Shown here piece after piece: positions 22,691 to 38,725 of a DNA stretch of 64,000 nt. The position numbers and the translations under genes are program-made. How positions within the stretch are numbered: the first letter of the stretch is position 1; the number at the start of each line of letters is the position of its first letter. The notes under the pieces were generated by a model. That model saw nothing but the letters and a program-made list of their open reading frames with translations. It searched no databases and was not told where the DNA came from. The stretch is from Berghia stephanieae (taxonomy: Eukaryota; Mollusca; Gastropoda; Nudibranchia; Aeolidiidae), in the NCBI GenBank assembly GCA_034508935.3, contig CM067446.1:17307481-17371480 (forward strand), given 5' to 3'.

Positions 22691-23790
22691 GTGCAACACC
22701 ATATTTACTCTGTAAAAACAATAGAAGAGAGGTGTCTAACAATAGGCCAATGAATGGAAAAGACGAGGACAAAACTGTTGTAGTAATCCTAGGAAAAAAA
22801 AAAAAAAGATTTTAATTGTTCAGTTTTCAAACTCATGGAAAAGGGAAAAAATAAAGAAAAGAAAATTTAAAAACAATGGATAAAACGCTAGAGCGAAGGT
22901 CAGCATATGATATTATGGCAGCAGCAATCCACCCCAACTCCCACCCTTAGTTCCTAGGAGACGATTACTCGGAATTAGCATTAACTATGTCTCAAACGCA
23001 TACGGTCATGTGTACAAGCCGAATGAAATCCAGGCGCCATTGTGATTGACCATACTTGACGACGGACCGTCATCAGGTTGTGGTTGAGGTCAAGGTTCGT
23101 CAACAGTGATTAGTTTTATGGCCAGTCCGCGATCTTGTATTGTTTTCATGGTAATTAAACATTTGCATTTTTTCATTTCTTAATATAATTAATGATATCA
23201 TTCCAGAGATGACAATATTAAAATTATTAGTGACAACTTGAGTGACAAAATTGATCCTTTAAAGAATACATATTACTTCTGGAAGCATTCCGTCCGATAG
23301 CATTTTAAAGTTTCAGCTATCCAAAATGGCGCTGCAAGGTTGGTAAAAAATCAAAAGCAACAAAAAACCAAAAAATAGAATGTCACATTCCACCTCTTTA
23401 CTTCTCGAGTTACATTGACTTCTTGTGTCTGAACGAATTAATTATAAATCGTAAATGTCTGTCAAGTGAAGCTCCATCTTACCAAGTCAAGACACTAGCG
23501 AGAATACGTCGGTCAGGAAAGGACGCCACACAGTTACAAAATACACGATATAGACTAAAGTATTACGACGAGGGATCCCCTTTCAAAGCATCTAATAGTA
23601 ATATAAATTTCTAAAATAATGTCTGAAGTTGTAGGTCATCTTTCGCCTTTGTGAGTGGTGCATGAGTGATGTAATTTAAGAATTGCTGATGAAAGCACAT
23701 AGAGCATGATCTGGTAATCATTGTGCTCTAGCTAGATAGATGAATGTATATCTCGTCGAGGAAATTAGATTTTATATGTCATTCATATGC
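22691..23790. other. Duplicated non-coding sequence
   Basis: It matches copy B at 52,140-52,575 and then 55,235-56,070. Copy B has a 2.66-kb insertion at the point corresponding to about 23,085. No gene is recognised. Confidence 0.6.
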
Positions 23791-23794
23791 AGAG

Positions 23795-24400
23795 ATATTT
23801 GGGAGTAATTGTTAATTCTTATCAAAACTTTGATGCTCACATCCATGTTATCAATAAAACAACAAAAATCATTGGATTCACATCAAGAAGTTTTGTTTAC
23901 AGATACGGAAATGGTCGTAAATTTATATAAGCCAGTCTAAGACTTCTCTTAAGATTATGTAAATTGCGTATGGACTGTCAGTATTTAAGAAAATGTTTAA
24001 TGACGCTCTACAAGATTGCTCACTGAAAGAGCAGATATGTCCTGCCGGGAAAAATTAATGGTATTGAAAATTCCGACTTTAAAGTATAGAAGAAAACGAG
24101 GGGACCTTATCTAAAACTGTATAAACTAGTTCATAGTATAGATAATAACAATTACAAAGGGTTTTTTACTTATTCAAGAATAACGTTCACGCCAGGTGAT
24201 GATTTTAAATTATTTATTACCAGATACAATACACACGTTCGCCAACATTCATTAATTTCAAGAACAGTAAAAACATAGTCTAAATTACAATACCAAAAAA
24301 AAATATGCAGGAACTATATCTAAATGCTTTCAAAAATGCCATCGATAGGGAACTGTACTCTTCAAAATATCATTTTGATTGCTAGTTAAAGGTAATTTGT
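23795..24400 (+). mobile_element. L2/CR1-type LINE, C-terminal reverse transcriptase fragment
   Basis: The plus strand reads YLGVIVNSYQNFDAHIHVINK, later KYRRKRGDLI-like and LYKLVHSIDNNNYKGFF, then TRYNTHVRQHSLI. This is the thumb and C-terminal order of L2/CR1/Rex-type LINEs (KYLGV-x-D..., YRR-RGD-x-I..YK...). Frames are broken by several stops. Copy B keeps only the first roughly 100 bp (56,075-56,175). Confidence 0.65.
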
Positions 24401-24415
24401 TATGGTGGTTAATAG

Positions 24416-24417
<2 letters not shown>

Positions 24418-24451
<34 letters not shown>
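24418..24451. repeat. (GT)n microsatellite
   Basis: A pure GT run of about 16 repeats. There is no counterpart in copy B. Confidence 0.95.
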
Positions 24452-24452
<1 letters not shown>

Positions 24453-25060
24453 ATTATGAGCGACGAAATCTTTTTTTTTTTAATTAGATTTTTCTCCATT
24501 TCTAATTATATAATTTCATGCATCTCTTTCTCATTCAACAATATGCTTCCCATTCCCATTTGTTAACATGTCGATTCTATGTATCTTTACAAGATGTTTA
24601 AAGGCCAATTGGTCTATTTAACCCTTAATTGTAACAATATATTTTAATACTATTAATCATTATTTATGGTTTATTTAAAGCCAGTCATTTATGATAATCT
24701 CATCCACATTATCAAAGCGTATCTTGTTGAGGTCAAAGAGAGGAAGAATCAGAATAGATTCAAGCTAACTGAATGATGACTAAAGATGTGATGATAATAT
24801 CGGGCCGACCTAAAGTTGAATATGATTGTCATAAAAAGAAGATAATGTTTACCTCATTGGACAATACAGACATTGCAATTTTCAATGCAACAGTCCAGAG
24901 CCATAAGATCTACGAAAGAGGAGTTTACCCCGGTTTTTACATAGTGTTAATAGTACAAAATCAATGGATATCCTTTGGATAGAATGTTAGTTTGTCTAAC
25001 GGACACATCTCCAAAATGACGATATGAGTGGAGGGGGGTAAAAAAGATCTCGATTTCATT
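24452..25060. other. Non-coding, AT-rich
   Basis: No recognised gene. From about 24,835 the sequence matches copy B at 56,500. Confidence 0.5.
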
Positions 25061-25135
25061 CAAGATTAATATCGGTCCCCTTGCCCGTGAAACGAGCGCT
25101 AAAGCAACTGAGCTATCGGGAATCTCCTTTCATTA
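25061..25135 (-). mobile_element. tRNA-like head (minus strand), duplicated
   Basis: On the minus strand gattcccgatagctcagttgc resembles a tRNA 5' part with A box (TAGCTCAGTTG), followed by cgctcgtttcacgggcaagg, resembling an anticodon arm. A B box is not clear. The copy-B counterpart is at 56,700-56,782. It is probably a SINE head or degraded tRNA relic that was present before the duplication. Confidence 0.45.
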
Positions 25136-26085
25136 CCGAAGGAACTTGTTATGTCCTTTGCTAAAGCTCGATTATTAAAAGAATGAGCAGGGATTCTTCA
25201 TGTATGCAAGATCAATATTTTTTTAAAAAACAAACGAATTCTCAAGCAAAAGAGTCGAGTTTTTAAGTTTTATAGAGTATTATGTTGGGTCTATTAAGGA
25301 AACATAATTTAAATATTGTGTTTGAAAATCGATCAATAATTCATCGACATGAATGGCATTGTTTTTATGCACCCATTGAGCCCCTTTAAAACTAAAGACA
25401 TTGTTCCCAATGGTTTTCATTTTTTAAAAAATTCATTATCATTATCGATATTCTCTCAACTCACAAAATTGCTATAACCTGAAAAAAAAATAACCTATTA
25501 AAAATTTTAGCCAGAAAACTTATCCTTTAAAATTCAACCAATTAAATGACTCTCATTTTGTCAAATCATCACAAACCCGAGAGTTCATCATCAGCTTTCG
25601 TAAATCCAATAACGTTTTCTATTCCATTTCATTATTGTTTCGATACATATATACCAAACGGTTTCTGACCAAAATTATAACAGATGTTTTGTTAATTATA
25701 CAGCTGTGTTACTACTTGGCAATAACAGCTCGTGTTAAATTGGAGAATATTATTTTGTATTCAATAATCGACAAAAGCAATCAATGGTAATTGCAAAACA
25801 CGATTGATTGGTGGAATGGAAAATGATACAAATGAACCTTAAAACTTTTTCTTTTCGTTTTTCAGTATAAATACAATGTCAAAAATTATCTCACGCCAGT
25901 TTCTACCTTAGGAGGCAGGTAAAGATATACAATTCAAAAATTAAATTACGAGAGACAAAAGCCAGCACTGAGTGATAAAGAACGTATGTGAAGTGGTTCT
26001 TAACACTAAATAAAATGTACTTTTTCGCTAATTCTTATTCAGTCGTATTCTGAAATTAAAAATAAAAAACACTTATTAACCAGTA
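25136..26085. other. Duplicated non-coding sequence with a half foldback arm
   Basis: The words tagccagaaaacttatcc ... caaacccgagagttc at 25,508-25,585 are a single arm of the foldback family. The block matches copy B 56,790-57,530. No gene. Confidence 0.5.
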
Positions 26086-26089
26086 AATA

Positions 26090-26400
26090 CTTAAAAATTT
26101 GGCCAGAAAACTCGTCCTCCAAATATCAATCGATTTAAATGACCCTCATCTGGGCAAAGTCCTCGCGAAGTCCCAGGTTTGAGAGTTGTTTGTGGTTGTT
26201 GTTTGTTGCCAAGATGAAGATCATTTACATCGATGGATATTTGAAGGACGAGTTTACTGGCCACTTTTAAAAGACAAGGGTTTTTCCATAACACGGCAGT
26301 TAACAGGTAGGATATTTCAACGGTCCCACGTTTGAGAGTTTTCGAAAGGACGAGGGTCATTTCAATCAATCAATATTTCCAGGCCAAAAAGTTAAACACG
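26090..26400. repeat. Foldback repeat (family FB), copy A2
   Basis: The arm ggccagaaaactcgtcc at 26,100 is mirrored by ggacgagtttactggcc at about 26,248. Inner words caggtttgagag and aaatgacc/gatcattt are arranged to fold. A second partial arm (cccacgtttgagag ... caggccaaaaag) follows at 26,320-26,390. Copy B counterpart: 57,575-57,855. Confidence 0.7.
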
Positions 26401-26518
26401 TTTTATTCAAGAGTATTGCAGGTGTTGTGTTGTGACATTTCGGAGGTCTCGAGGCTAAATTGTGACCCGTCGCGTCAATCTGGGATGGGATTATGACGTA
26501 ATGAAAATTAAGTTTAAA

Positions 26519-26521
<3 letters not shown>

Positions 26522-26610
<89 letters not shown>

Positions 26611-26637
26611 AAGAAAGAGAGAGAGAGAAAGAGAGAG

Positions 26638-26676
<39 letters not shown>

Positions 26677-26678
26677 GA
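26522..26678. repeat. (GA)n microsatellite, imperfect
   Basis: Roughly 157 bases of GA with AAAG interruptions. The orthologous position in copy B (57,980) also has a GA array ending in a G-run. Confidence 0.95.
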
Positions 26679-27029
26679 ATTCGGGAGGTATGAGAGATAT
26701 TTTTATGTGTTTAATTTCAATAAGTTTTTTTGTGATTTACCTCTATATCATTATAATATTTACTTTTTATTAATTATTTGCTTATGGCAATACCCAATAT
26801 ACATTTACAGAAGTAGATAAATAAAGTTAATCTTATCTTATCTTAAAAATTATTAGAATTGGGATGTGTAGATATTTTGGAAGTTTTAGAAACTAATCTC
26901 ACTCTCTCCAATAAATGTAACTATTTTTTTTATTCTTTTTTACAGAGCAAGCATAAGATAATTCCAGCATAATATCACCGTTTTGAGAATATTTTCTCTT
27001 TTTTTATGGGGGGGGGGGGGGTCCATTTA

Positions 27030-27182
27030 GGTCAGAAAACTTTAACTTCATTCATTGATCGACCAAGACGACTTATTGCTTGTCAAAAATCTCAAACATG
27101 AGTCTTCAAAGAAGTCTCAGGTTTAAGAGCATCTTAACTGATCGATTTTTGATGGAAAGGTTTTCTAGCCATTATTAAAAAT
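27030..27182. repeat. Foldback repeat (family FB), copy A3
   Basis: The arm ggtcagaaaactttaac at about 27,030 is mirrored by gaaaggttttctagcc at 27,157. The loop centre has tctcaaacatgagtctt facing aagtctcaggtttaaga. Copy B counterpart: 58,258-58,405. Confidence 0.7.
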
Positions 27183-27284
27183 CTGCCTTGAGTACATTAT
27201 TGAATGATGATAATACGTCGTTGAGTCCGTATTTCTCTTATAGCGCAGTATTCTTTAAAATATTACATGTTATTATATTATTAC

Positions 27285-27379
27285 CGACATGTACATATAT
27301 GCAGGTCTGACATCCGAACCCACAAGTTTACATTTTTGTAATGGACAATATTTTGCGTCATTTTTTTAGATTTCCATTA
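27285..27379. mobile_element. GCAGGTCTGA-family MITE, left part, split by a transposon
   Basis: The arm gtacatatatgcaggtctga and inner word tgtaatggacaatattttgcg are shared with the intact copy in copy B (58,543-58,672). The right arm resumes at 29,984 (ttacaagaatgaagctgcaaataag). The TIR transposon at 27,380-29,983 is therefore inserted in this MITE. Confidence 0.7.
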
Positions 27380-27900
27380 TAGTAGGGGGAATTAGGCTAA
27401 AACCGTGCAAATTCGGGTTGAAAGCATGAAAATTTGCATACAGGTTGCTAAGACCCATAGAAAAAACATCTGATATAGAACCACTCTGGCAATCAATCAT
27501 AACGTATCGGTTTAAGGCCTTAGATTTTACCTATTACAGCTATATTAAACAAGGGAAATAACTGCGTAAAAATATATATTTTCTTCATATTCATTGTATT
27601 AGGGAAAATTAGGCTAAAACCGTGCACATGGGGTTGAAATCCTGAAAATTGGCATATAGGTAGGTAAGACCCGTATAAATAACACCTGATATAGAACCAC
27701 TCTGGCAATCTATCATAACAGTGCTTTTTTAGCACTTTTATTTTTTCCTATATAGCATTACTTATCCGAGGAAATAACCACAATACAATGTGCGTTCTAA
27801 AACTTTAAATACACCGGTAACCATTTACGGTAGCTAACTGATGGCTTTTTCATGTTGTAACTAGTAGATAAAAGCGGGAGAGGGGGGAGAGGGAGTGAGC

Positions 27901-27902
<2 letters not shown>

Positions 27903-27954
<52 letters not shown>

Positions 27955-27959
27955 AGAGA

Positions 27960-28031
<72 letters not shown>

Positions 28032-28119
28032 TTACTCATTATGTACTAACCTAACTTGTAGATAAAATAGGAAGAAGGGGGAGAGGGAGTGAGCGGGAGA
28101 GAGAGGAAGAGAAAGAGGA

Positions 28120-28169
<50 letters not shown>

Positions 28170-28195
28170 GGAGGGAGAGAGAGAGAGAGAGAGAA
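27903..28195. repeat. Two (GA)n arrays in tandem with shared flanks
   Basis: Arrays at 27,903-28,028 and 28,080-28,193 are each preceded by gagggagtgagcgggaga and followed by gaattttactcatta. An array with its flanks has thus been duplicated locally. Confidence 0.9.
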
Positions 28196-28299
28196 TTTTA
28201 CTCATTACTGTACTGACCTAACACCCCCCCCCTCCCACACACACACACACCCTACATCTACATAAGTCCGTGCAAGGCAAACCGGACCTTAAACACTTG

Positions 28300-29160
28300 C
28301 ATCGGTGCCGATACATTCTCTCTTACATGAACATTTGATGAGTTTTGGGACACTTTTGAAAATTCTGGAAATAAGCTCCACAGTGGTTCATGTCGATCGT
28401 CACATTTGTTGCAGGGTTCTCTTCTATAAAAGATATAATGTTAGCAAAAGCTCGACTTCTTTCAAGAACTGTGACATCATTAGTATCATCAGCAGTGACA
28501 TCTTGTAAAACTTGTTGTTTTAAGTATCGTGCATGACAAATTTTATGGTATAGGGCGTTAGTGTGCCTCATGAGCGACTCCGGCAATAAATGACAACATA
28601 TCAGAATCTTTTATAGATAATGCTATTTCACGAATATTTTCTTCCATATCTGTTGTCATTATAGAATGGAGGACTCCCGATTCCATTTTTTTAAAACAAA
28701 AAAGCACGTTTGTTTATTACAGCCAATCTATAATTTTGAACGTTGTCTCATTATTCTCGTGGGTTGCCAAATATATTCATTCGGTGACTCCTCCAAGTCA
28801 AATGACGAAGTTTGGAATTCTTGTAGGGCAATTCTTTTAGATTTCTTTAATTCTAATCGCCTAATTTTGTTGGCATTAAATTTTGCACGACAATACTTAT
28901 CCACTTAGCATCATTTTGTTTTAAGCTTTCAATAATTTCATTTCTTTCTGATGAATAAAAAAAATAGATACATCCAACTTGTTTTCATCACAAACCAAAT
29001 AAGTGAATTGTGTTAAATCTTCAAAAAGAGTTTCATAGCCTTGCCCTTTGTCATACCTCCTCGACTTAGAGGGGCATTCTAAACGGTCTGTGTTATCTTG
29101 TTGGCATATCAAACACTGGTCCCAGTCTCTCTCTTTCTTTCGTTCTTTCTGTTAAAGACC
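28300..29160 (-). pseudogene. Broken N-terminal region of the multi-copy protein family inside the TIR transposon
   Basis: The minus strand, starting near 29,135, reads WDQCLICQQDNTDRLECP, SKSRRYDKGQGYETLFEDL and NKLDVS. In other frames follow LKQNDAKW, then SLMRHTNALYHKICHARY and an acidic segment DVTVLERSRAFANIISFIEE near 28,400-28,520. A CxxC start, the CPSKS-x-R-x-D-x-GxGYETL block and the later AFA-x-II-x(F/Y)IEE block are, as I recall, the N-terminal zinc-finger part of the same family whose C-terminal part lies at 1,835-5,595. Several breaks are present. Function is unknown. Confidence 0.5.
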
Positions 29161-29983
29161 CATCATCAGCAGGCAAAATGTGTGCAGTGCCTTACATAAG
29201 GATACAACAGTACAAATAGAATATTCTCCCATCGTCCCTTTGAGGTAAATAACGTAAAGTAAATAACTTGCAACAATACAGCATCATAGTGGTTGCTGAT
29301 GATGATAATGATGATAATTATAGCAATGTAAGTGGTATGCTGACTCTTTACTGTCATCAAGTTTGACCGAAATAGGTTTTAACTCACGTAAAATGATTAT
29401 AGCAATATATTTGGAAAGAAAAGAAAACAGGAGGAGGGGAGAAGGAGAACTGTCCTTTGTCAACACCGGTTATCGGCATTTATTGAGCTGTGTTCTGCTA
29501 GTCTGTTTTGTCTACCCCTCTGCTCGTCTGCCCGTCTGCCCGTCTGTTTTAGAGCAATTGATTATACTTATTAAATTAGATGCAGAAAAAAATCTTATAT
29601 TATAGAATATTACTCGCTAGACGTGAAATTGAATAATATTTACGATTAAATAATTTGTATGGTTCGTGAATCGAAAGTAAAGGGAAAGGAAAACATCCGC
29701 TTCGACGCTAAAAATAGTCACCAATGGGAATCCAAAGGATGACGTAAAACAACCTTGGGTCGGCTTGTCTCGAATGTTTACACATTAAAAATGAAAGAAA
29801 TTATTGTCGTCCATTTCAAAATTTTCTCATCTTAAAAACCTTGTATCTCAACTAATACTGATCTCTCAGAGTGGTTCTATATCATAAATTATAGGGTTTT
29901 CATATCTACAACATACGTAATTTTCATGCTTTCAACCCTGTTTGCACAATTCAAGGGTTTTTTGGACCTAATTCCCCCTACTA
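29161..29983. other. Transposon right part, non-coding
   Basis: AT-rich sequence with a short (GAT)n patch at 29,295-29,320, ending in the right TIR. No gene is seen. Confidence 0.5.
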
Positions 29984-30436
29984 TTACAAGAATGAAGCTG
30001 CAAATAAGTACACGTCAAGTATAACCGATGTGAATTTATTCATAACCAATCAAAAATCGAATTATAAAGTTATTGCATTTTAATTGACAGTTTCTATAAC
30101 TGCGATTTTGCAAGCCAACATTAATCACGAAAATAAACACACACAAGAAAAAAAAACATCCAACACCCCCCCCCCCCCCCCCCAAAAAAAAAATTTAAAA
30201 AAAATCAACACCTCTGCCCGTCAACGACTGGGCTTTACATTTAAAAAACGAATAAATCGTAACTCCCCTTTTAAATTAAATTTGATAGATGAAAGACCTA
30301 GCCAGGCACACATTTACGTGATACAGTTATTAGAGTCAACAAATAACAAATTAACGTTTCTGTTCCTCTCTCCGATCAAATAAAGGCCATTTACATAATT
30401 AGCTTATAATTTCATCCACTTTTTTCACGCTGTTCA
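29984..30436. other. MITE right arm then duplicated non-coding DNA; poly(C) at 30,166-30,183
   Basis: It matches copy B at 58,655-58,745 and 60,455-60,766. The C-run followed by an A-run occurs only in copy A. Confidence 0.6.
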
Positions 30437-31352
30437 TTGGTTCTGCATGTCCATCATTTCTGATGTTTACCAGTGTCTAAGACTTTTCTGTACTTATTTC
30501 CATGCCGTACTGCATTCCTTTATGTGCAAGTGAGTCAGTTATATCTTGTAGTCCTTGTTTGCTTTTTTCACCCATGAGGTCTATGTCGTCAGCAAAACGC
30601 AAATTACACAATTTTCGTCCGACAATTGATACAGAGCTTTGATGATTTTTGAGAGCTTCCGCAAGTCTATGATTGTGAAATATTCTTTTTAGTGTTGCAG
30701 GAATTTCTCTGTCATAATTTTGTTATTGAAGACTTGTTCAAGCTCGAAACCAGCTTGCCCTTCTGCCATGGTATCTTCGGGGTTTTTTGTTTGTTTCATT
30801 CTGTTTAGTATTATCCGCAGAAGTATTTTATTTAGGTGGCTAATGAGACTTATGGTCCTATAGTTACTTCACTATTTCAAATCTCTTTTTTTGGGAGAGG
30901 AATTATCAAGGATTGCGTCCAGTCTTTTAGCCACTGGCCACTTTGTCCCCTTCATTATCTTTTTGCATAGACTTGTCATTGCCTCCACTGTCTCTTCTCC
31001 ACCATATTTTAAAAGTTCTGCTGGAATGTTATCTATTCCATAGAATTTTGTTGGAGCTTAAACCCTGAATTCCTGCCTAAACCTCATGTTTCATTATTTT
31101 TGGTGTGTCTGGGTTTTTGTGTGTTGCTGACATCTCTGTCAAGACTGATGGGTCTGGGCTCAAATCGATGTTATACAGCCCTTTGCAGTATTCTGTCCAT
31201 CTGTTCGTGACATCCTATTTCTGGTAAGTAGAGCACCCTTTCTGTCTTCAATAACATTAGATTTTGTTCTACTTGTTTTTGTAAGCATTTTCAAGATAAT
31301 ATAGGCTTTCTTTGTATTCCCGTGCTGCATCTCATGATCAATGTCTCTGATG
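30437..31352 (-). mobile_element. RTE-like LINE fragment, absent from copy B
   Basis: The minus strand reads, from high to low, YCKGLYNIDLSPDPS near 31,170, then broken RT frames, and LRFADDIDLMGEKSKQGLQD (active-site FADD) near 30,570-30,610 followed by MQYGMEISTEKS. Copy B passes directly from ctgttcat to ctaatgg (60,766), giving an exact empty site. The ends share only a 2-base overlap, so no long target duplication is visible and the insertion may be 3' and 5' truncated. Several frameshifts are present. Confidence 0.7.
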
Positions 31353-32385
31353 ATCTAATGGATACTGCTTAAAAAATGTCAAAACACTTCTTTTTTCTGG
31401 ACTGTAAAAATCAACCACCCCACTGAGCAAACAGACATACTGCATTTCTTGAAGGCCCATAATTTCGTTCGGATGTCAGACCTACATAATTGCACACATC
31501 GACCACCACAATAACAAATACAAATGTTATAGGAACTGTACTGACTCACGCTGACAAACCGTTTTTATTTCGATTTTTGCACACAGAAATTTGAATTTTG
31601 GATTTCAATAAATGAGAATGATCAACTTGTTAAAATTGTTAAAATTGAGACTTCAGCTATTCTCGGGTTTAAGAGATTAAAAAAAATATTTACAAAGACA
31701 TTTCGTCAGAACAGGTCAGATGATGATGATGCTGGTAACTTAGGGTTTGAAAATAATAATGTTAATTGTGTTGGAAGTAAATGTAATCTATGTTTTTTTA
31801 GAGACGTTCATTATTTGTAAACATGTTTTGTTATTTTTCATAAGTTCTGCATTGAAACTTATTAGTTTGGATGAAGCCGACGTATACATGTTATTTAATT
31901 TGCTGATCTAATACTAATAATTCAAATTGTTATGGGTTTATTGTTGTAATAAAATATTCTGAAACCGACCCAAAGTATTGTCCATTACAACGATGTTAAA
32001 TCAAGTCCATATTTGCGTTCGATTATCAGACCTGCAAGTATGATAATGCCAGATGAGCCACCTACAAACAGTGTGAATAAAAATACAATTTTCACAATGT
32101 ATGTTTGATTAGACTGTGATCTGTTTATATTTGAATGTTACAGTCTAGTGTTTTCTAGTTTTAAGTTTGATGTATGTGACCACAGTGTATTTCTTTACAT
32201 GTGTGATAATCCAAGTTGTTTTGATGAAATACTATTAAAGACCGATAACTATACAATAGCTATCCATTACAACAATGTTTAAAACAAGCCCATGATCACG
32301 CTCGGTTATCAGACCTGCAAATGTGTGCACGTAGTGTGGCCCATCGTCTCAATCTGGCATTATGTCAGAATCTACGTGCACATAT
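31353..32385. repeat. MITE-rich non-coding stretch
   Basis: It contains a half foldback arm (31,590-31,690, also in copy B at 61,018-61,105) and GCAGGTCTGA-family arms at about 31,455-31,500, 31,975-32,050 and 32,262-32,400. The part 31,770-32,385 is absent from copy B, where sequence joins directly at 61,258. No gene is present. Confidence 0.6.
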
Positions 32386-33199
32386 TTACAGGTCTGTTTT
32401 ACTATGAACACAATTTGAGTGATTGTTTTCCACATTAATGTGATGCAGAATATTTTGTGGTCGTTTGAGTTAGGGCATACCAATTTGGGCTATCAGACTC
32501 GTTAAGTAAACGTTAATTGGGACAAATCGGACAAAGAACAATAAATATTAATTCTAAATCAGAAAGTCTTAGTCAAATCATTTACATTTAGTTGGGAGAA
32601 TGAACATGTTCTCGATCACCGGAATGAACACAATTCGGGCCATCCTTACTTTCAAGATCATTCCTCGATGCCTGCCCCACCCGACATAATATTGTGGTAC
32701 CGTAGAATGGGGTGATCAGGCCAGTTGGGGTGACTAAGACCAGCCCGCAAATGTGCACCCCCCCCCCCCCCCCCCAAGACTGAAAGCCAAATGGTAAAAT
32801 GTACACCATTTGATATTTGGCCACTTTTTAAAACATCTTTGTCTGATATATCTTGACGTTAAAATAACATGTCCGATGTTCCCTTTTCTAAAGTGTGGGG
32901 AAGGGTGAAATACTATCAAAAGATGTACACGTTACGCTACTCTAACAAAACACTTTTCTTCATTTTAGCCAGAATTTTTTTACCTCGAACATCCACCGAT
33001 CGTCCGAACCAGCGACCCCCTGAGCTCTGGTCCACCAATCTTTTTGATCCAAGGATTATCATAGAATTTCAAGCCTGAAAAATTAACATTTTTTCCGAAA
33101 CGTCTGATATTATCTTAAATGGTTAATATTTGTAGTAAATTATTGGACCAAAATGAAGAAAAGTACTTTTGTCGATATAGATTAGAATACACGCATTTC
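32386..33199. other. Non-coding; poly(C) at 32,758-32,775
   Basis: 32,386-32,757 matches copy B 61,260-61,616. After the C-run, copy A has about 800 bp not in copy B. No domain is recognisable. Confidence 0.55.
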
Positions 33200-33440
33200 G
33201 ATTAAAATTAAGGTGATGACTCTCATTTCGATTCAGGTGATAATTCAGCTTTAGATTAAGGTGATAACTTGCCTTTGGATTACGGTGATGGCTCGCATTA
33301 TAATTGAAGTAACAAGTCGCCTTTCATTACAGTTGATAACGGGCCTTTCAATTAGGGTGATAACTCACCTTTCTATAAATGTGATAATTCGCTTTTCGAT
33401 TAGGGTGATAATTCGCATTTCTATTGACGTGATAACATTA
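33200..33440. repeat. 24-bp minisatellite (about 10 units)
   Basis: Units resemble ggtgataactcgcctttc plus gatta with substitutions. Frames through it give a regular TRLS-x-x-VI pattern and are not a gene. It is absent from copy B. Confidence 0.85.
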
Positions 33441-34452
33441 TGCAACATTTCTATTGTACAATGCAAGTCGCCCATTACGCGTTCTTCGTGTACTTGCACA
33501 GTCGAGTGGGGCAATATATGTAAAGTGGCTAAACCAAGGACACTACCAAGGGGATTTATACTGAAATAGAGTATAAAGAGTGCCCGTTTATAAAGTAAAA
33601 TAGAGACAAAGATATTAATTTTCTTCAATTTCAAGACACCTGGAAGAAGAATCAGTATGACCTTAGTTTATGCGGTATCTCAACTTTTAAGGCTTGTTTT
33701 CTAATTTTGAGTTGTTTTATCTGTAGTTTTGTTCAATTGTAGAAACCATGCAATAACACCGTACTTTCAATAAAAGTTCTTCTAACAAAAATTGTCATAA
33801 GACTGAAATAAATGGAGCCAAAAGCCTCAATTCGGTAAAATGTCAAAATGAAACAGATTCCAAAAATTGGATTTTAATATAAACTGTTAGAGCTACACAA
33901 ATGAGACTAAATTTTAAGAAACCACAATCATTTATCTCAATGGGGCATATTCTTTTTTTTTTTATAAATTCATAATGAAATTATATATACCGGATTGAGA
34001 CGGTGGATGAAAATATTCTAAATAAGGTGACCAAAATGAGACAGATATGAAATGTTGTCAGAATATGACAGAAGACGATTATTGCTTGTATATGACTTGT
34101 TCTCACAATGATGGTGATTAAACGCGTATATCTGGTATTATGTCAGAATTAATTTGATTTTAAAAATTAAATTTTTTAAAAAATTAAACAACAAATGCAG
34201 TAATTAATAATAGAGAAACAAACGTTCTTCAATGAAGACATTTATTTAAATCAAATCTTGAGATTTAAACTTAAACTGTTATGTTCATCAGCCACCTCGT
34301 CCTTACTTAGCACCATTTTCTGTTTTTACTCTATTCACAACTACGGGAAGAATCAGTGACAATCGAATTGCCCTGAAAAGAAACAAAAAGAACACAAGCA
34401 AACATCTGAGTTGTGAGTGAAGCCATACCAGTCACAATTCACATTTAGAGTC
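33441..34452. other. Upstream region of the lectin gene, duplicated
   Basis: From 33,560 it matches copy B 61,635-62,513 closely. The last 40-50 bp before the ATG are nearly identical between copies, consistent with 5' UTR and promoter. No clear TATA box is seen. A gcaataaaag-like AATAAA word occurs at 33,768 in both copies. Confidence 0.5.
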
Positions 34453-38499
<4,047 letters not shown>

Positions 38500-38504
38500 A
38501 GGTT

Positions 38505-38725
38505 GGACTAAGTGCACACAGGTCGTGGGTTCGAATCCTCATCGCCTCCCAGCTTTTATTCTCTATTTTCTTCTGCCACTTTACTACTCACTTCGATTCT
38601 TATCAACACAAGTGACTGCTCCACTCACTATTCTGAATTAATATTCACCCATTATCGGAGCTTATTCAGTGACTCAATCATTTCTGTGTTATATGTTTCT
38701 TTACGTTGAGACCAGATGCTAAACT
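38505..38725 (+). mobile_element. tRNA-derived SINE (TTATTCTCTATTGTCTTC family), just past the lectin stop
   Basis: A tRNA-like 3' half with B box (gtgggttcgaatcctc) is followed by ttttattctctattttcttctgccac and a body that matches, inverted, 54,530-54,715. It begins within about 10 bases of the lectin stop codon, so the 3' UTR is probably made largely of SINE. Confidence 0.65.

Larger units (their letters stand above)
27380..29983. mobile_element. 2.6-kb TIR DNA transposon carrying a zinc-finger-like gene relic
   Basis: The ends TAGTAGGGGGAATTAGG and CCTAATTCCCCCTACTA are inverse, flanked by tta on both sides (27,377-27,379 and 29,984-29,986), a 3-bp TTA duplication. Similarity of the inverted ends continues interruptedly for about 120 bp (gggttgaaagcatgaaaatt; gatatagaaccactctg). 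A second copy of the left-end sequence lies in tandem at 27,597-27,720. Copy B has the uninterrupted MITE at this point (58,617). Inside are two GA arrays and, on the minus strand, relics of a Cys-rich protein. TTA fits PIF/Harbinger, but the TIR looks closer to Tc1/mariner-pogo. The superfamily is unresolved. Confidence 0.8.

Noticed and set aside
24773-24982. 69-codon frame with ATG
   Set aside because: Not conserved in the paralogous block (56,500 onward) and without domain similarity.
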